Below, piece by piece: positions 1 through 6,749 of a stretch of DNA of 33,596 bases. Source of the DNA: DASYYE01 sp035946955 (GTDB lineage: Bacteria > Actinomycetota > Actinomycetes > Streptosporangiales > Streptosporangiaceae); the NCBI GenBank assembly GCA_035946955.1, contig DASYYE010000140.1, positions 1 through 33,596 of the forward strand. The letters run 5' to 3'. The stretch's first letter is position 1, and every line of letters starts with the position of its first letter. The notes under the pieces were generated by a model. It saw only the letters and a program-made list of their open reading frames with translations, ran no database searches and was not told the DNA's origin. The position numbers and the translations under genes were made by a program.

Positions 1-206
1 TGCGGCCCGTAGGCATCGAGCTGCTTGCGGTACTCCGCCTCAAACACCTCGTCAGGGGCGCTGAAATACCGCCACCGGGGGCAGAGTTCCCAGCACCTGG
101 GCCACTGCGCCGCCTCCGGGCGCCACCGCGGCACGCCGAGCGAGATGACGACCGAGCTCCCATCGCCTGGCCGCCACCTCGCAAACGACGTGGTGAACAG
201 CTCCAC
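1..206 (-). CDS. Hypothetical protein, DUF488-like N-terminal part (cut by window edge)
   Basis: Read on the minus strand from GTG at 206 the frame stays open to the window edge (68 codons seen). The product starts MELFTTSFARWRP and carries a Trp/Pro/Cys-rich stretch (WPRCWELCPRWRYF, about residues 38-51) followed by FEAEYRKQLDAYG. This pattern of a beta-strand start and an EL-P-WYF block recalls actinobacterial DUF488-type proteins; that is from memory of the family and not a search. The start lies 2 bp after the stop of the gene ending at 209, so the two are probably translationally coupled. No clear Shine-Dalgarno is seen. The gene is incomplete, so function is not assigned. Confidence 0.5.
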   Translation of the reverse strand, partial: MELFTTSFARWRPGDGSSVVISLGVPRWRPEAAQWPRCWELCPRWRYFSAPDEVFEAEYRKQLDAYGP

Positions 207-208
207 GG

Positions 209-487
209 CTACTTCACGAAAGCGCCGGCCGCCGCGATTCTCCGCCCGCACGCCGACGCGGCTTTCTCGTTTTCGTGGAGGTATTTGTGCTCGCACACGA
301 CGACTTTCCCGTCCGGCAGTTTCACGCTCGGCCGGAAGTAGGGGACTTGCACCGTCTCGACGGTGACTTCCGCCGTCGGCTTCGGCTTCGGTGTCTCGCT
401 GAGCACCGCGCTGACCTGCTGGTCCGCTTTGGCTTGCTCGGCTGCGCGGGCGGCGCGGCTCCTGCGGGCGGTGGTGGTGGCTGCCAT
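209..487 (-). CDS. Small hypothetical protein with C-terminal Cys/His segment
   Basis: A 92-residue product. The ATG at 487 is preceded by a GGAAGGGG Shine-Dalgarno about 6 nt upstream. The first 40 residues are Ala/Arg/Lys-rich and probably disordered; the C-terminal half has VVVCEHKYLHENEKAASACG, in which two Cys and two His could bind a metal. Similar small Cys/His proteins occur beside regulators and integrative elements in actinomycetes, but I do not recognise a named family. It is the first gene of a two-gene unit with the DUF488-like gene 2 bp downstream. Its upstream region carries an AT-rich double palindrome (513-541), a likely operator. Confidence 0.6.
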   Translation of the reverse strand: MAATTTARRSRAARAAEQAKADQQVSAVLSETPKPKPTAEVTVETVQVPYFRPSVKLPDGKVVVCEHKYLHENEKAASACGRRIAAAGAFVK

Positions 488-512
488 TTCTGGCCCCTTC
501 CGTGGTGGTGGT

Positions 513-541
513 GAATTTGATCTTGATCAAATTCAATTTGA
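513..541. promoter_or_regulatory. Overlapping AT-rich palindromes (probable operator)
   Basis: GAATTTGATC (513-522) and GATCAAATTC (525-534) form a perfect 10-bp inverted repeat with a TT centre. The second arm also pairs with the next copy: TCAAATT-C-AATTTGA (527-541). Thus three AATTTGA half-sites alternate in orientation. The AT-rich block stands out in very GC-rich DNA and lies 26 bp upstream of the start at 487, where a repressor would block transcription. The regulator is unknown. Confidence 0.6.
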
Positions 542-568
542 CCCACCACCAGCCGCAAGGAATAGCGG

Positions 569-583
569 TCACACCCGGTGTGA
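569..583. promoter_or_regulatory. Palindrome TCACACC-C-GGTGTGA
   Basis: A perfect 7-bp inverted repeat around a central C, directly followed by a related half-site (GTTCACC). It sits in the 235-bp gap between the gene starting at 487 and the gene ending at 723, next to the AT-rich double palindrome. It may be a second operator; no protein is assigned. Confidence 0.4.
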
Positions 584-722
584 GTTCACCCACAATTACA
601 CGACACGCCCATTCCTGAATTACGGCGAAGTCTTGGTGCAGGGCCAGCGCCGCAGCAAAGGCCGGGGCCGCTGCTCGGGGTGTGGGCCTGGCGCGGCCTG
701 GCCACGGCGCTGGCCCTGCGGC

Positions 723-917
723 TCACTGGCCGGCCTCGTGCATAAGGTCGAGCAGGGTGGCGTGGTCGCCCGCGTGCACGATGGTGCCAGGCGGGGCGGC
801 GAAGCAGGGGAACGCCCAGAACTCCCGGGACCACGTCCCCCACAGCACCAGCCACTGCGGGTTACGCCGGTCCACCCACGCAGCAGCGTCACGCTCGTCC
901 GGGTCATAGACGGTCAC
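723..917 (-). CDS. Small hypothetical protein (64 aa) in XRE-regulator operon
   Basis: The product starts MTVYDPDERDAAAWVD and contains WLVLWGTWSREFWAFP, a Trp-rich amphipathic core. It reads like the tiny proteins that accompany XRE regulators in actinomycetes, but I cannot name a family. Its ATG overlaps the stop of the upstream 85-aa gene by 4 bp (ATGA, 914-917), so it is translationally coupled. It is the last gene of a three-gene minus-strand unit: XRE regulator, 85-aa protein, 64-aa protein. No membrane segment is seen. Function unknown. Confidence 0.65.
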   Translation of the reverse strand: MTVYDPDERDAAAWVDRRNPQWLVLWGTWSREFWAFPCFAAPPGTIVHAGDHATLLDLMHEAGQ

Positions 918-1171
918 GGCGCGGTGGCTGCCAGCCCGCGCAGCTCGTCCCTCAGCCCGTCTGGGGTGTCAGCGGCCAGGGTGCGCGGTTCGGTGTTCCA
1001 CTGAGGGCCGCGCCGGGTCGCCCACCACGTCCCCGCGTCGCTGGTCCTCCAGACGTGCCATTGTGGGAACTCAGCTTCGAGGCTGGTGATTAACGTCTCC
1101 GCAGTGACGCCGCTGTCCAGTGATGAGCCCATGACGCAATGCCACCGGCTGGCGGGGGGAGTAAGTTTCAC
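914..1171 (-). CDS. Small hypothetical protein (85 aa) downstream of XRE regulator
   Basis: The central segment LITSLEAEFPQWHVWRTSDAG plus WWATRRG and the Leu/Asp-rich C-terminus are typical of small actinobacterial partner proteins of XRE regulators; the role is unknown. The GTG at 1171 gives 85 residues; an in-frame ATG 13 codons later (MGSSLDSG) is an alternative start. The GTG lies inside a perfect inverted repeat (1165-1183), which could hide the start in an RNA hairpin. The gene begins 27 bp after the regulator stop and overlaps the next gene by 4 bp. Confidence 0.65.
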   Translation of the reverse strand: MKLTPPASRWHCVMGSSLDSGVTAETLITSLEAEFPQWHVWRTSDAGTWWATRRGPQWNTEPRTLAADTPDGLRDELRGLAATAP

Positions 1172-1183
1172 ACGACGTGAAAC
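1165..1183. promoter_or_regulatory. Inverted repeat covering a start codon
   Basis: GTTTCAC (1165-1171), ACGAC, GTGAAAC (1177-1183): a perfect 7-bp inverted repeat with a 5-nt loop. On the minus strand the second arm contains the GTG start of the 85-aa gene. It could be an operator for the adjacent XRE regulator or an RNA hairpin that controls translation. There is no T-run, so a terminator is unlikely. Confidence 0.5.
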
Positions 1184-1198
1184 ACCGCAGGGTTGCGT

Positions 1199-2401
1199 CT
1201 AGGACATGCCCATGCGCGCGGCGATGACCCGGAGTTGCTCAGGCAGGCGGCGCTGCTGGTCCAGAAGCTTGGTCACGGTCTCTCTGGCCATCGGGTGGTA
1301 GCGCGTCCGCTGCGGCGCCAGCCGGTCCGCCTCCACGACGCAGGCAAGTGCCTTGACGCTGTTGCCCTGCCACAGCCACGCCCGGGACAGGTCGATGTAG
1401 TGGTGACTGGAGCGCTCCCGGGGCAGGTCAGCGGGAAGGGCCAGATCCCTGCCACGGCGGACCGCCTGGTCTGCGTCACCCAGCTCGACGGCGATAGCCA
1501 CCTCGTGGATCGCAACGTTGGTCGGCCCGAACAACAAGCCGTAGTCCCTCGTGTCGCGGCCCAGTCGGCTGGAGATATCACGGGCGTAGCCGACGTGCTC
1601 CCACGCAGGTGCAGCTTTCCCGCCGCGTGCTGCCATGACCGCAGCCCGCAAGTGCACCGTGCCGAGGACGCTGAGCGTGGCGGGGTCACCCGGCCGGCCG
1701 TCATCGAGGTCACGTCCGGCCCGTTCCAGCAGGCGCAGGCCGCCGTCCCATTCCCCGGTGGCCAGGAACGCCGATGACCGGCGCATGGACGCCACCGGCC
1801 GCAGCAGCGGGTCGTCAGCCTGCGACGCCGCCCACGACATCCGCTCGACCGCCAGCGCGAACAGGTCCATGTAACCCAGCTTGTAGGCCATCGAGTCGAC
1901 CGCTGTGTAGGCGTCAGCGAGCAGCCGGAACGCCCGCTCCCGGGCAGCGCCGTCCGACGTGTGCGCGTGCACGACCAGTTCCTTGATCAGCCCTGGCAGC
2001 AGTGCACCAAGCTCGGTGTAACCGGCCTGCATGCGCAACTCGCCCACGCGCCGTGTCACCCGGGCAAGCTCGGCCAGTGGCCGTGGCGGCCCATCCAGCG
2101 CCGGGGCGATGTCCCAGTAGACGAGCGCCTGGCGGATCTGCGGGATCGCCGCGTGGATGCGGTCAGGGCGCCCGTTGCCCGCCCCGTACGGCTGGCCAGT
2201 CAGCTCAGTCACATCCACATTCAGCGCCCGCGCCACGGCCGCGATCAGCGACGGTGTGGCTGGCTTGTGACCACGCTCAACCTGCGCGATGAGGCTCTTG
2301 GAACACGGCACTCTCGCCGCGAGCCCCGCCTGAGTCAGCGGCGACTCCCGCAGCTTGCGGGCCCGCGCGATGCGACGTCCGATGGTGCTAGCCTCGTCCA
2401 A
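1199..2401 (-). CDS. XRE-family transcriptional regulator with helical C-terminal domain
   Basis: A 400-residue protein. The helix-turn-helix is at about residues 8-65: IGRRIARARKLRE, LTQAGLAARVPCSKSLIAQVERG, PSLIAAVARALNVDVTELTG, a classic XRE/Cro-C1 layout. The remaining 330 residues are Ala/Leu/Arg-rich helices like the TPR-type ligand domains of actinobacterial XRE regulators (segments such as LLADAYTAVDSMAYKLGYMD and AWEHVGYARDISSRLG). The start is TTG at 2401, just before the HTH. It heads a unit with two tiny genes (914-1171 and 723-917), a common pairing in actinomycetes. An inverted repeat directly upstream (2402-2457) suggests autoregulation. The signal it senses is unknown. Confidence 0.85.
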   Translation of the reverse strand: MDEASTIGRRIARARKLRESPLTQAGLAARVPCSKSLIAQVERGHKPATPSLIAAVARALNVDVTELTGQPYGAGNGRPDRIHAAIPQIRQALVYWDIAPALDGPPRPLAELARVTRRVGELRMQAGYTELGALLPGLIKELVVHAHTSDGAARERAFRLLADAYTAVDSMAYKLGYMDLFALAVERMSWAASQADDPLLRPVASMRRSSAFLATGEWDGGLRLLERAGRDLDDGRPGDPATLSVLGTVHLRAAVMAARGGKAAPAWEHVGYARDISSRLGRDTRDYGLLFGPTNVAIHEVAIAVELGDADQAVRRGRDLALPADLPRERSSHHYIDLSRAWLWQGNSVKALACVVEADRLAPQRTRYHPMARETVTKLLDQQRRLPEQLRVIAARMGMS

Positions 2402-2457
2402 AGGCCCTGCCCCTAACCTGTGCGGCGATCCACTGCCCAGCGTACGGCGCAGGGCCT
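2402..2457. promoter_or_regulatory. Inverted repeat upstream of XRE regulator
   Basis: AGGCCCTGC (2402-2410) and GCAGGGCCT (2449-2457) are perfect 9-bp inverted repeats 38 bp apart, the first touching the TTG start of the regulator. The spacing fits two operator half-sites or a leader hairpin. A perfect TTGACA hexamer follows on the plus strand at 2493-2498 but has no good -10 partner. Confidence 0.35.
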
Positions 2458-2581
2458 AACTCGTGGGGTGGCTGGCTGGTGTCACGGCTGCCTTGACAGT
2501 GCACCGCCCCGGTCGGCTGGTGTGGTGGTGGGGAGGGCTGGGCGCTCCCGTGGGCACAGCTCCCGTTAGGCGGGCGGGTGG

Positions 2582-2785
2582 ATGTGGAACGCCCGGGAAG
2601 CCGAACGCACCCTCGGACGGATGATCACCGCAGCGCGGGAAGCCGGCCACCTGGCCGAACAGGGAGACAACCAGCATACCGAGGACATGCACACGTTGCA
2701 GGACCTCGGAATCGAGCCACACTTGGCTGCGTATGTGGTGCAGCTGGCCCAGGTGCCGGACGAGGCATGGGACAGGTCAGTGTGA
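2582..2785 (+). CDS. Small hypothetical helical protein (67 aa)
   Basis: The product contains REAERTLGRMITAAREAGHLA and HTLQDLGIEPHLAAYVV, then a PDEAWD end. It resembles the helical motif of ParB-like or plasmid-encoded proteins in which an R-x(3)-AREAGHLAEQG stretch precedes TLxDLGI, but the match is from memory and weak. The ATG at 2582 has only a G-rich stretch upstream. It is divergent from the XRE regulator at 2401. Its stop codon lies inside a perfect CRP-type box (2781-2796). Function unknown. Confidence 0.5.
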   Translation: MWNAREAERTLGRMITAAREAGHLAEQGDNQHTEDMHTLQDLGIEPHLAAYVVQLAQVPDEAWDRSV

Positions 2786-2796
2786 CGTGGGTCACA
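2781..2796. promoter_or_regulatory. Perfect CRP/FNR-family box (TGTGA-N6-TCACA)
   Basis: TGTGA (2781-2785), CGTGGG, TCACA (2792-2796). This is the symmetrical consensus of CRP-family regulators, which in actinobacteria include Crp/Cmr proteins. It overlaps the stop codon of the 67-aa gene and lies 180 bp upstream of the small reading frame at 2976. No obvious target promoter follows, so its role is open. Confidence 0.45.
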
Positions 2797-2975
2797 TCTA
2801 CGGCGCTGAGAGCCCCGTAGCGGCCCTGACACCTGTGTGGTTCTTCAGCCCCGGGGCCTGCCCGGCGGCGTGGCACAGGGCTCCGGGCCGGGGCGGGCAT
2901 CCTGGCCGGTTCCCCTAGCGGACCCGTACCTGCCCCGGTAGTAGGCGCCGCGGCGGTGCCGTTGATCTCGCCGGC

Positions 2976-3101
2976 GTGGCCGTCAAGACCACCTACGACG
3001 ATCAGATCAGGCGCTTCTGGAATGAAATCCTCGGTGACTGGCGGGCGCACGAATGGATGCTTGAAGAAGATCCGCGCAACCGCCCCGACTCGCCAAATTA
3101 G
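2976..3101 (+). CDS. Possible small protein (41 aa)
   Basis: From GTG at 2976 the frame gives MAVKTTYDDQIRRFWNEILG, then DWRAHEWMLEEDPRNRPDSPN and TAG at 3099. The composition (acidic, Trp-rich, helix-forming) looks like a real protein and not like an antisense shadow. No strong ribosome binding site is seen and the frame stays open upstream without a better start, so it may be the 3' remnant of a longer gene. It ends 7 bp from the stop of the convergent GNAT gene. Unknown function. Confidence 0.35.
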   Translation: MAVKTTYDDQIRRFWNEILGDWRAHEWMLEEDPRNRPDSPN

Positions 3102-3107
3102 GCACAT

Positions 3108-3584
3108 TCACCTCCCGATGGTCGAACTTTCGATCTCCATCCAGTAGAAGATCTTTGAAGAGTTGGGCTGGATGCCAAGGTCTTTGTAGAAGTTTTGTGC
3201 GTTCGCATTGCCCTTGTCGGTGGTCCATTCTACGCGACTGCATTCTCTGTCTCTGGCGACCTGGAATACATGCTGCATCAGCATCTTGCCGACCCCCTTC
3301 CTGCGGTGGTGTAGACGGACGTAGAGTTCTTTTAGGTAAAGTGACTTTGAGGTTAGGGCGGCTGGCCACAGAAACGAGTAGGCAGCTATGCCCACGAGTT
3401 CGGCCCTATCCCATGCGAGCAGTGCATAAGCCAGTGGCGGGTTCGTGAATAGCGCAGACTCGATCTGGTGGACCTTAGCGTCGGCTGACTCTAGGGTGGT
3501 TTCACCATAGAAGCGGTCCATCTCCAGAAAGAGGTCTGCCATCGCTGCCGCGTCACGCGGTTCGGCATTGTTCACCGTCAGCAT
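3108..3584 (-). CDS. GNAT-family N-acetyltransferase
   Basis: A 158-residue single-domain GNAT protein. The acetyl-CoA site is clear: LYLKELYVR on strand beta-4, then RRKGVGKMLMQHVFQVA (the R/Q-x-x-G-x-G/A motif A, about residues 94-110), and NANAQNFYKDLG near the C-terminus. GNAT enzymes move an acetyl group from acetyl-CoA to an amine; the sequence is of the diamine/aminoglycoside acetyltransferase-like type, but the substrate cannot be read. Codon use is less GC-rich than in the neighbours, suggesting transfer. The ATG shares one base with the stop of the upstream regulator remnant (TAATG at 3582-3586), so it was the second gene of a regulator-GNAT pair. Confidence 0.85.
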   Translation of the reverse strand: MLTVNNAEPRDAAAMADLFLEMDRFYGETTLESADAKVHQIESALFTNPPLAYALLAWDRAELVGIAAYSFLWPAALTSKSLYLKELYVRLHHRRKGVGKMLMQHVFQVARDRECSRVEWTTDKGNANAQNFYKDLGIQPNSSKIFYWMEIESSTIGR

Positions 3585-3979
3585 TATTCCTCGTCCTTTC
3601 CTGGGTTACCGGAGATCATAAGAAGGTCTTGGAAGTCGCGTGCGGCGGGAAGCGTGCGCTGTTGGGCTGGGATAGCGCGCAGCGCATCCCCGGCACGGAG
3701 TGCGATGATGCCGCGCCGCTGGTCTTCTGTCAGGTCAGTCAGCGCCTTCACGGCATGCGCGATGGCTTCTGGCCCATCGCCGTCATTTGCCAGGCATATT
3801 GCGCGGTCAAGATGGGTGAGTGTTCTGTCGGTGTAGTCGTTCTCTGGGGCGAGTTCGAGTGCTCGGCGCTGTGCGACCCACGCGGAAGGCGTGTCGCGCA
3901 GGTGCGTGTATGCGCTGCCTTCATGGAATCGGAGCTGTGCCTCGTTGTAGCCGAATGCGGACGGGCTGGTCGAGTTCGA
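3584..3979 (-). pseudogene. 5'-truncated XRE-family regulator (C-terminal TPR-like part only)
   Basis: On the minus strand an open frame without a start codon runs from just after an in-frame TAA (3980-3982) to TAA at 3584. It reads SPSAFGYNEAQLRFHEGSAY, THLRDTPSAWVAQRRALEL, LDRAICLANDGDGPEAIAHAV and ends RDFQDLLMISGNPGKDEE. This is the C-terminal helical domain of actinobacterial XRE regulators that usually precede small enzymes. The N-terminal helix-turn-helix is missing, so it cannot act as a DNA-binding regulator. Its stop overlaps the GNAT start, the normal arrangement of an intact pair, so the deletion took the promoter-proximal part. Confidence 0.75.
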
Positions 3980-4094
3980 TTACTGGTTACAGCCTAGACC
4001 CCGCCGCCGACAGAATGGGTTTCCTGACTTGCCTGCGGTATTGGTGACCGCATTTCGGGAGGGCAGGCGGTAGTCGTCGAACCCTTGAGGAGCG

Positions 4095-4577
4095 TCAGGC
4101 GGGGCTGGGGAGTGTGTAGCGGTAAGCGCGGGTCTCGCGGGTCTTGAAGCCGATCTTCTCGTAGAGGTTGCCAGCGGCCACGCGGGACGGGCGGGACGTG
4201 AGGTCCACGGTCTGTGCGCCGGCGGCCTGTGCCAGCCTCAGCGCCTCCCGGGTGAGGGCTTCTCCGAAGCCCTGGCGCCCGGCGGCCCTGTCGACGACCA
4301 CGTCCTCGATCCAGGCCCGTACGCCGGTCGGGATGCGGAACACCACCAGCGTGAGCGTGCCGACGATGGTGCCTTCCTGCCGGGCAAGCAGGAGTGTGGT
4401 GACGGGCGAGGCGGCCATTTCCGCGAGCGCGGCACGGCCGGGAGGGGGCGCGCTCGAGGAGAGCTGGGGGACGAGCCGGGCAAATGCCTCGACCACTTCA
4501 TCGGTTACTTCGCGCAACACCTCGACAGTCACGCCCGGCAGCCTACCGCTGACCACGGGGAGTGTGAGGGACGTCAC
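4095..4577 (-). CDS. GNAT-family N-acetyltransferase
   Basis: A 160-residue GNAT protein with ARQEGTIVGTLTLVVF (beta-2/3), IEDVVVDRAAGRQGFGEALTREALRLA (acetyl-CoA motif A with R-Q-G-F-G, about residues 90-116), SRPSRVAAGNLYEKIGF and a final RAYRYTL. The double VVVD and NLYEKIGF signature is typical of actinobacterial acetyltransferases of unknown substrate. GTG at 4577 has a GAGG ribosome binding site upstream; a GTG at 4532 is an alternative that would remove the first 15 residues. It is divergent from the patatin-like gene at 4730 with a 152-bp gap. Confidence 0.85.
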   Translation of the reverse strand: MTSLTLPVVSGRLPGVTVEVLREVTDEVVEAFARLVPQLSSSAPPPGRAALAEMAASPVTTLLLARQEGTIVGTLTLVVFRIPTGVRAWIEDVVVDRAAGRQGFGEALTREALRLAQAAGAQTVDLTSRPSRVAAGNLYEKIGFKTRETRAYRYTLPSPA

Positions 4578-4729
4578 GGGACCGCCTCACGCAGGTGTGC
4601 TGGCCAGCGGACGTTCACACCACGTTCGGTGCCTCCGGAATACTGCACGCGACCGCGCACGCTATTTCGAATGCATACGGGCCGTCTTGCCGTGGTCGTG
4701 ATGGAGTGGCCGATGGGGACAACAGGGTA

Positions 4730-5569
4730 ATGACGCAACGGGGACTGGTGCTGGGCGGCGGCGGCATCACCGGGATCGCATGGCAGCTCGGGATGCTGGC
4801 CGGTCTGGCCGCGCAGGGGATCGAGCTGACCAACGCCGATCTGGTGGTCGGTACCTCCGCCGGTTCCATAGTTGGCGCACAGCTGACCTCCGGGGCCAGT
4901 GTCGCCGACCTCTACCAGGCACAGCTCGGGCCCGCTGACGGGGACATCAGCGCCCGGATGGGCTCGAACGCGAGGATTCGTTACCTGCTGGCACTGTGTT
5001 CGCGAGATGGGCTGCGTGCCCGGGTCAGGATCGGCCGTATGGCCCTGGCCTCGCCGGAGCTGGTGGAGTCTAGGCGTCGCGAGGTGATCATGAGCCGGCT
5101 GCCCAGCCAAGACTGGCCTGCGCAGAAGCTGCTGATCACCGTGGTGGATGCGGACTCTGGGGAGTGCGCGGTGTTCAGCAGCGGGGACGGGGTCAGCCTG
5201 GTGGACGCCGTCGCGGCCAGTTGCGCGGTGCCGGGTGTGTGGCCGCCCCTGCTCATCAATGGGAAACGGTGGATGGACGGGGGCATGCGTTCGGCGTCCA
5301 ATGCCGACCTGGCGGGGGAGTGCGACCGGATCGTGGTGCTCGCGCCGGTCGCGCGGGGGTTTCGGAACGTCATGCCCGCAGCGACCCGCCTGTGCAAGGC
5401 CATGACCAGGGCCGGGCGGTCGGTGGCGTTGCTCACCCCGGACCGGGCGGCCCTGGCCGCGATCGGGCCCAACCTGCTCGACTCGGCCCGCCGGGCGGAC
5501 GCCGCCCAGGCCGGGTACGCCCAGGCGGCCAACGTGGCCGTCAGGGTCGCCGATGTCTGGTCTGGCTGA
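4730..5569 (+). CDS. Patatin-like phospholipase family protein
   Basis: A 279-residue patatin domain. The oxyanion loop LGGGGITG is at residues 8-15, the nucleophile elbow VGTSAGS has Ser43, and the catalytic Asp lies in WMDGGMRS (Asp183), completing the Ser-Asp dyad. These enzymes hydrolyse acyl esters of lipids; no signal peptide or membrane segment is seen, so it is probably cytoplasmic (compare the RssA/YchK group). The ATG at 4730 is chosen because the patatin fold begins directly after it and CAGGG precedes it; a longer frame from 4595 has no homology-like sequence. A hairpin at 5590-5618 follows. Confidence 0.9.
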   Translation: MTQRGLVLGGGGITGIAWQLGMLAGLAAQGIELTNADLVVGTSAGSIVGAQLTSGASVADLYQAQLGPADGDISARMGSNARIRYLLALCSRDGLRARVRIGRMALASPELVESRRREVIMSRLPSQDWPAQKLLITVVDADSGECAVFSSGDGVSLVDAVAASCAVPGVWPPLLINGKRWMDGGMRSASNADLAGECDRIVVLAPVARGFRNVMPAATRLCKAMTRAGRSVALLTPDRAALAAIGPNLLDSARRADAAQAGYAQAANVAVRVADVWSG

Positions 5570-5589
5570 CCGCGGCCAGGACGCAGCGG

Positions 5590-5618
5590 GGTCTCCGCGG
5601 CGCTGCGCGCGGGAGACC
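5590..5618. terminator. Hairpin between convergent genes
   Basis: GGTCTCC (5590-5596) pairs with GGAGACC (5612-5618), with GC-rich sequence allowing further pairing inside. It lies between the stops of the convergent phospholipase and GlxA-type regulator genes and could end transcription from both sides. No T-run is present, as usual in GC-rich actinomycetes. Confidence 0.55.
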
Positions 5619-5700
5619 TCGGGGTGGGAAGTGACAGGCCGACGAGCGAAGGGAACCCACCCAGCCGGCCAGGGTGATGACGGTCTCGCCCGGCCGGCCC

Positions 5701-6678
5701 TCACGCGGCGGCCGTGTCTGCCGCGGACGTGACGCTGTCCCGGAAGGTACGGCGGAACGCGTGGGGGGTGACGCGGCTGGCCCGGGCGAAGTGGGTGCGC
5801 AGCCGCTGCGCGGACCCGAAGCCACACCGGACAGCGATGCGGTCGATGGTGTCGTCGGTGGTCTCCAGCAGCTCCCGGGCGCGGCGGACCCGCTCGGCCA
5901 GGAGCCACTGCAGCGGGGTGGTGCCCGTGCTGGCCTTGAAATGCCGGGCGAAGGTCCGGGGGCTCATGGCCGCGCGGGTGGCGAGCTCCTCGACGGTGAG
6001 CGGCTGGTCCAGGTGCGCGCGGGCCCAGTCCTGGACCGCGCTGATGCTGACCGCGGTGCTTTCCGGCACGGCCTGTTCCACGTACTGCGCCTGGCCGCCG
6101 TCGCGGTGCGGTGGCATCACCATCCGCCTGGCCAGGGCATTGGCGATCCGTGTGCCGTGGTCCCGGCGGACCAGGTGCAGGCACAGGTCCAGGCCAGCCG
6201 CGGACCCGGCTGAGGTGAGGATCTGCCCGTCGTCGGTGTAGAGCACGTCACGGTCCAGGTGGACCCGCGGCCAGCGGCGGGCGAACTCATCAGCGTGCAT
6301 CCAGTGCGTGGTGGCTGGCCGTCCGTCGAGCAGGCCGGCCGCGGCAAGGGTGAATGCGCCGGTGCAGATGGAGGCGATCCGTGCCCCGCGGTTGTAGGCG
6401 GCGCGCAGCGCGTCGAGCAGTTCCGGCGGGGCGTCGCACTGCACGTCTTCGCAGGCCGGGACGATCACGGTGTCGGCGCTGGCCACCTCGTCGAGGCCGT
6501 AGCCGCTGTCCAGGCGCAGCCCCTCGGCGGTGCGCACCGGCCCGTACTGCCCGGCGCACAGCCGGGCCTGGTACCACCAGGGCGCCGCGAAGTCCTCCCG
6601 GGGGCCGAACACCTCGCACGGGACGGCGATCTCGAACAGCGGCATGTTGTCGGTGACCAGGATGGCGATCCGATGCAT
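5701..6678 (-). CDS. GlxA-family transcriptional regulator (DJ-1/PfpI domain plus AraC HTH)
   Basis: A 325-residue protein. Residues 1-185 form a DJ-1/PfpI-like glutamine amidotransferase-type domain (start HRIAILVTDNMPLFEIAVP; nucleophile-elbow-like ASICTGAFTLAAAGLLDG with Cys). Residues 220-320 are an AraC double helix-turn-helix (LTVEELATRAAMSPRTFARH and IDRIAVRCGFGSAQRLRTHF). The N-terminal domain usually senses a small molecule and is not an active peptidase. It is divergent from the EamA-type transporter with a 71-bp gap containing an inverted repeat (6679-6711), so it most likely controls that exporter and itself. Confidence 0.9.
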   Translation of the reverse strand: MHRIAILVTDNMPLFEIAVPCEVFGPREDFAAPWWYQARLCAGQYGPVRTAEGLRLDSGYGLDEVASADTVIVPACEDVQCDAPPELLDALRAAYNRGARIASICTGAFTLAAAGLLDGRPATTHWMHADEFARRWPRVHLDRDVLYTDDGQILTSAGSAAGLDLCLHLVRRDHGTRIANALARRMVMPPHRDGGQAQYVEQAVPESTAVSISAVQDWARAHLDQPLTVEELATRAAMSPRTFARHFKASTGTTPLQWLLAERVRRARELLETTDDTIDRIAVRCGFGSAQRLRTHFARASRVTPHAFRRTFRDSVTSAADTAAA

Positions 6679-6711
6679 GGCAGGAATCTACCTCTGAATG
6701 TCATTTCTGCC
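6679..6711. promoter_or_regulatory. Inverted repeat between regulator and transporter
   Basis: GGCAGGAAT (6679-6687) and ATTTCTGCC (6703-6711) form a 9-bp inverted repeat with one mismatch and a 15-bp spacer, in the gap between the divergent GlxA-type regulator and the transporter. It is a good candidate binding site for the regulator; its first arm touches the regulator start codon. Confidence 0.45.
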
Positions 6712-6749
6712 TAACGCTAAGGCGTCCCCGGTCGGCCAGTGTGGAGGGC

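Noticed and set aside
3629..3997. Plus-strand frame opposite the regulator remnant
   Set aside because: Cys-rich shadow; the minus strand reads as a known regulator domain.
4574..6184. Long minus-strand frame over the phospholipase gene
   Set aside because: Composition (Pro, Arg, His, Gly) is that of a GC-rich shadow; the plus strand has a full patatin domain.
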